Assembly: GCF_033720595.1 (NCBI RefSeq)
Contig: NZ_JAWWCF010000171.1
Span: 1-6,591, forward strand
DNA: 6,591 bases
Origin: Lishizhenia sp033720595
GTDB lineage: Bacteria; Bacteroidota; Bacteroidia; Flavobacteriales_D; Crocinitomicaceae
Reading direction: 5' to 3'
Shown here piece by piece: positions 5,384 through 6,591 of the stretch. Under the pieces are notes generated by a model, which saw only the letters and a list, made by a program, of their open reading frames with translations, ran no database searches and was not told where the DNA came from. The translations under genes and the position numbers were made by a program. Every line of letters begins with the position of its first letter. Positions within the stretch are counted from its first letter, which is position 1.

Positions 5384-6591
5384 TTAGCGTTGTTTCAATT
5401 CAGAAAATCCATAGAAGAATACTGCTCCATACCCCAATGTCAACATTATATGAAAAGGAAGTATAGCATATGCCTCTGTATATATATGATATACGGTAGA
5501 AAGACCAAAAAGGATAAACATAAGGAACTCAAAAACCATAGGAAGACTCATTTTCTTCTTATCGTACTTGTTTGTCTTACTATCATTTTTCAGCGTAACA
5601 TTGAATTTTGGCGTACGCACAAAAGAGCTTTTAATGCCCAAATACCCCTCAAAAACGGCGATAGAATTGTTAATACTCAACCCTGCAGAAACAGTCAAAA
5701 ACTGAACAAAGCGAACGGTAAACCTTAAAAAAGAAGGCAAAAATTGTTCACTTTTATCCCTGTAGCTCACCCAGTAATAATAAAACAAAAACAAGGTGGA
5801 AGAAATAAAAACGGCGCTTAAATCAAATACCCAATCGAACTTTGAAAAACTATCCTGTATTGTCATTAAGGGTAAGCTCAAAAGCGAGAGTAACAACAAT
5901 ACCACAAAAACTGAGGAATTGAACAAATGAAACAAACCATGAAGTCTATGACCTCTTTCTAATCCTTCTGTTTTACGTAAAAGAGCATTGTTTTTCACAA
6001 AACATTCAGCTCCACCTTTCATCCAGCGGTGTTGCTGACTCTTTAATGCACTCATCGTAATCGGCAACTCCGCAGGAGCAATAACATCCTCTAAGTAGAC
6101 AAATTTCCAGCCTTTTACTTGGGCCCTGTAACTTAAATCTAAATCTTCTGTTAAGGTATCGTGTTGCCATCCACCAGCATCTTCAATACAGGATTTGCGC
6201 CATACCCCCCCGGTACCATTAAAATTAATATAGTGTCCTTGTACATTCCTTCCTACTTGCTCCACACTAAAGTGAGCGTTTAAACCGAAGGCTTGCAGTT
6301 CTGTTAGCAAAGAATAGTCCTTGTTGAGATGTCCCCAACGTGTTTGCACCACACCGACATCCTGCTTTTTAAAATGACCTATGGTTTGTTTTAAGAAATC
6401 GCTATGGGGTAAAAAGTCAACATCAAAAATGGCAATGAATTCTCCCTTACATGCTTCCATCGCATCATCTAGAGCTACACAATACATGCCGATTCGAGTT
6501 CGATTGCAGTTATAGTAGCGTCCCCAACAACACTTGTAGGTTCGGGCGTATTCTTTTCCATGCTGCATGAACCGAATTACTTCTTCTCCCC
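5384..6591 (-). CDS. Cellulose-synthase-like GT2 glycosyltransferase (5'-partial)
   Basis: The frame is open to the right edge, so the true start lies outside; the first in-frame ATG, at 6568, is almost certainly internal. Residues here are numbered from that ATG. The catalytic core has FDVDF (DxD, Asp49/Asp51), VVQTRWGHLN (73-82), INFNGTGGVWR (114-124), TLTEDLDLSYR (138-148, TED), and QQHRW (178-182, QxxRW), the set used by processive GT2 enzymes for UDP-sugar binding and acceptor positioning. Four to five membrane helices follow (about 213-235, 250-268, 282-300, 343-362, 368-390). The active site should face the cytoplasm and the helices would carry or export a lipid-linked or polymeric glycan. 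Bacteroidota homologues are often annotated only as cellulose synthase family proteins, so the product should not be assumed to be cellulose. The stretch upstream of ALDDAMEACKGEF (residues 32 onward) lacks the expected R.NR.G.KAGAL motif and looks aberrant. Confidence 0.85.
   Translation of the reverse strand, partial: GEEVIRFMQHGKEYARTYKCCWGRYYNCNRTRIGMYCVALDDAMEACKGEFIAIFDVDFLPHSDFLKQTIGHFKKQDVGVVQTRWGHLNKDYSLLTELQAFGLNAHFSVEQVGRNVQGHYINFNGTGGVWRKSCIEDAGGWQHDTLTEDLDLSYRAQVKGWKFVYLEDVIAPAELPITMSALKSQQHRWMKGGAECFVKNNALLRKTEGLERGHRLHGLFHLFNSSVFVVLLLLSLLSLPLMTIQDSFSKFDWVFDLSAVFISSTLFLFYYYWVSYRDKSEQFLPSFLRFTVRFVQFLTVSAGLSINNSIAVFEGYLGIKSSFVRTPKFNVTLKNDSKTNKYDKKKMSLPMVFEFLMFILFGLSTVYHIYTEAYAILPFHIMLTLGYGAVFFYGFSELKQR

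Noticed and set aside
5390..5728. 112-codon plus-strand frame opposite the GT2 gene
   Set aside because: It lies wholly antisense to the well-supported GT2 membrane region and has no recognisable domain, so it is a shadow frame.
6480..6577. Alternative minus-strand frame near the right edge reading MEKNTPEPTSVVGDATITAI and onward
   Set aside because: It is only about 28 codons from its ATG and ends at a TAG inside the GT2 gene. It may be a frameshifted remnant, as noted in the findings, but it cannot be called as a gene.

Overview
The window looks like a piece of a chromosome from a member of the Bacteroidota, most likely the Flavobacteriia or a neighbouring class. The reasons are its AT-rich composition, A-rich leaders in place of strong ribosome binding sites, a DUF5777-type beta-barrel protein, a lipoprotein cytochrome with the CX4CH haem motif, and a cellulose-synthase-like GT2 of a kind common in this phylum. 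Both ends cut through genes, so the window may be a whole short contig.

Region 1 (1-2237, minus strand) is a tight three-gene operon. In transcription order it encodes a membrane-anchored or secreted c-type cytochrome with two CXXCH motifs (2237-1218), a DUF5777-family outer-membrane beta-barrel (1218-343), and a lipoprotein c-type cytochrome that runs off the left edge (340-1). The first two genes overlap by one base and the last two are two bases apart. Together they look like an envelope electron-transfer module. The first cytochrome also has a Cys-rich GR.L.dWE segment that recalls the haem-1 Cys-ligand region of SoxA/TsdA proteins.

Region 2 (2238-2446) is a divergent intergenic region of 209 bases. 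A plausible Bacteroidota-type promoter faces right; no convincing promoter for the cytochrome operon could be picked out.

Region 3 (2447-3474, plus strand) is a housekeeping cluster: the YbaB/EbfC nucleoid-associated protein, 5-formyltetrahydrofolate cyclo-ligase, and a probable 52-residue protein with two membrane segments. The small gene starts with TTG, and that start overlaps the cyclo-ligase stop.

Region 4 (3475-4077, plus strand) starts with a 51-base gap that contains a 7-bp inverted repeat ending two bases before the next start codon. It is followed by an unrecognised 183-residue exported protein. The 3' end of that gene overlaps the convergent gene by 12 bases.

Region 5 (4066-6591, minus strand) holds two coupled envelope-glycan genes: a cellulose-synthase-like GT2 glycosyltransferase, cut by the right edge, then a polytopic GT-C-type glycosyltransferase. 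The GT2 gene is normal from its DxD region onward. The roughly 115 bases at the extreme right edge stay in frame but lack the family motifs expected there. No tRNA, rRNA, CRISPR array, insertion sequence or prophage gene was seen.
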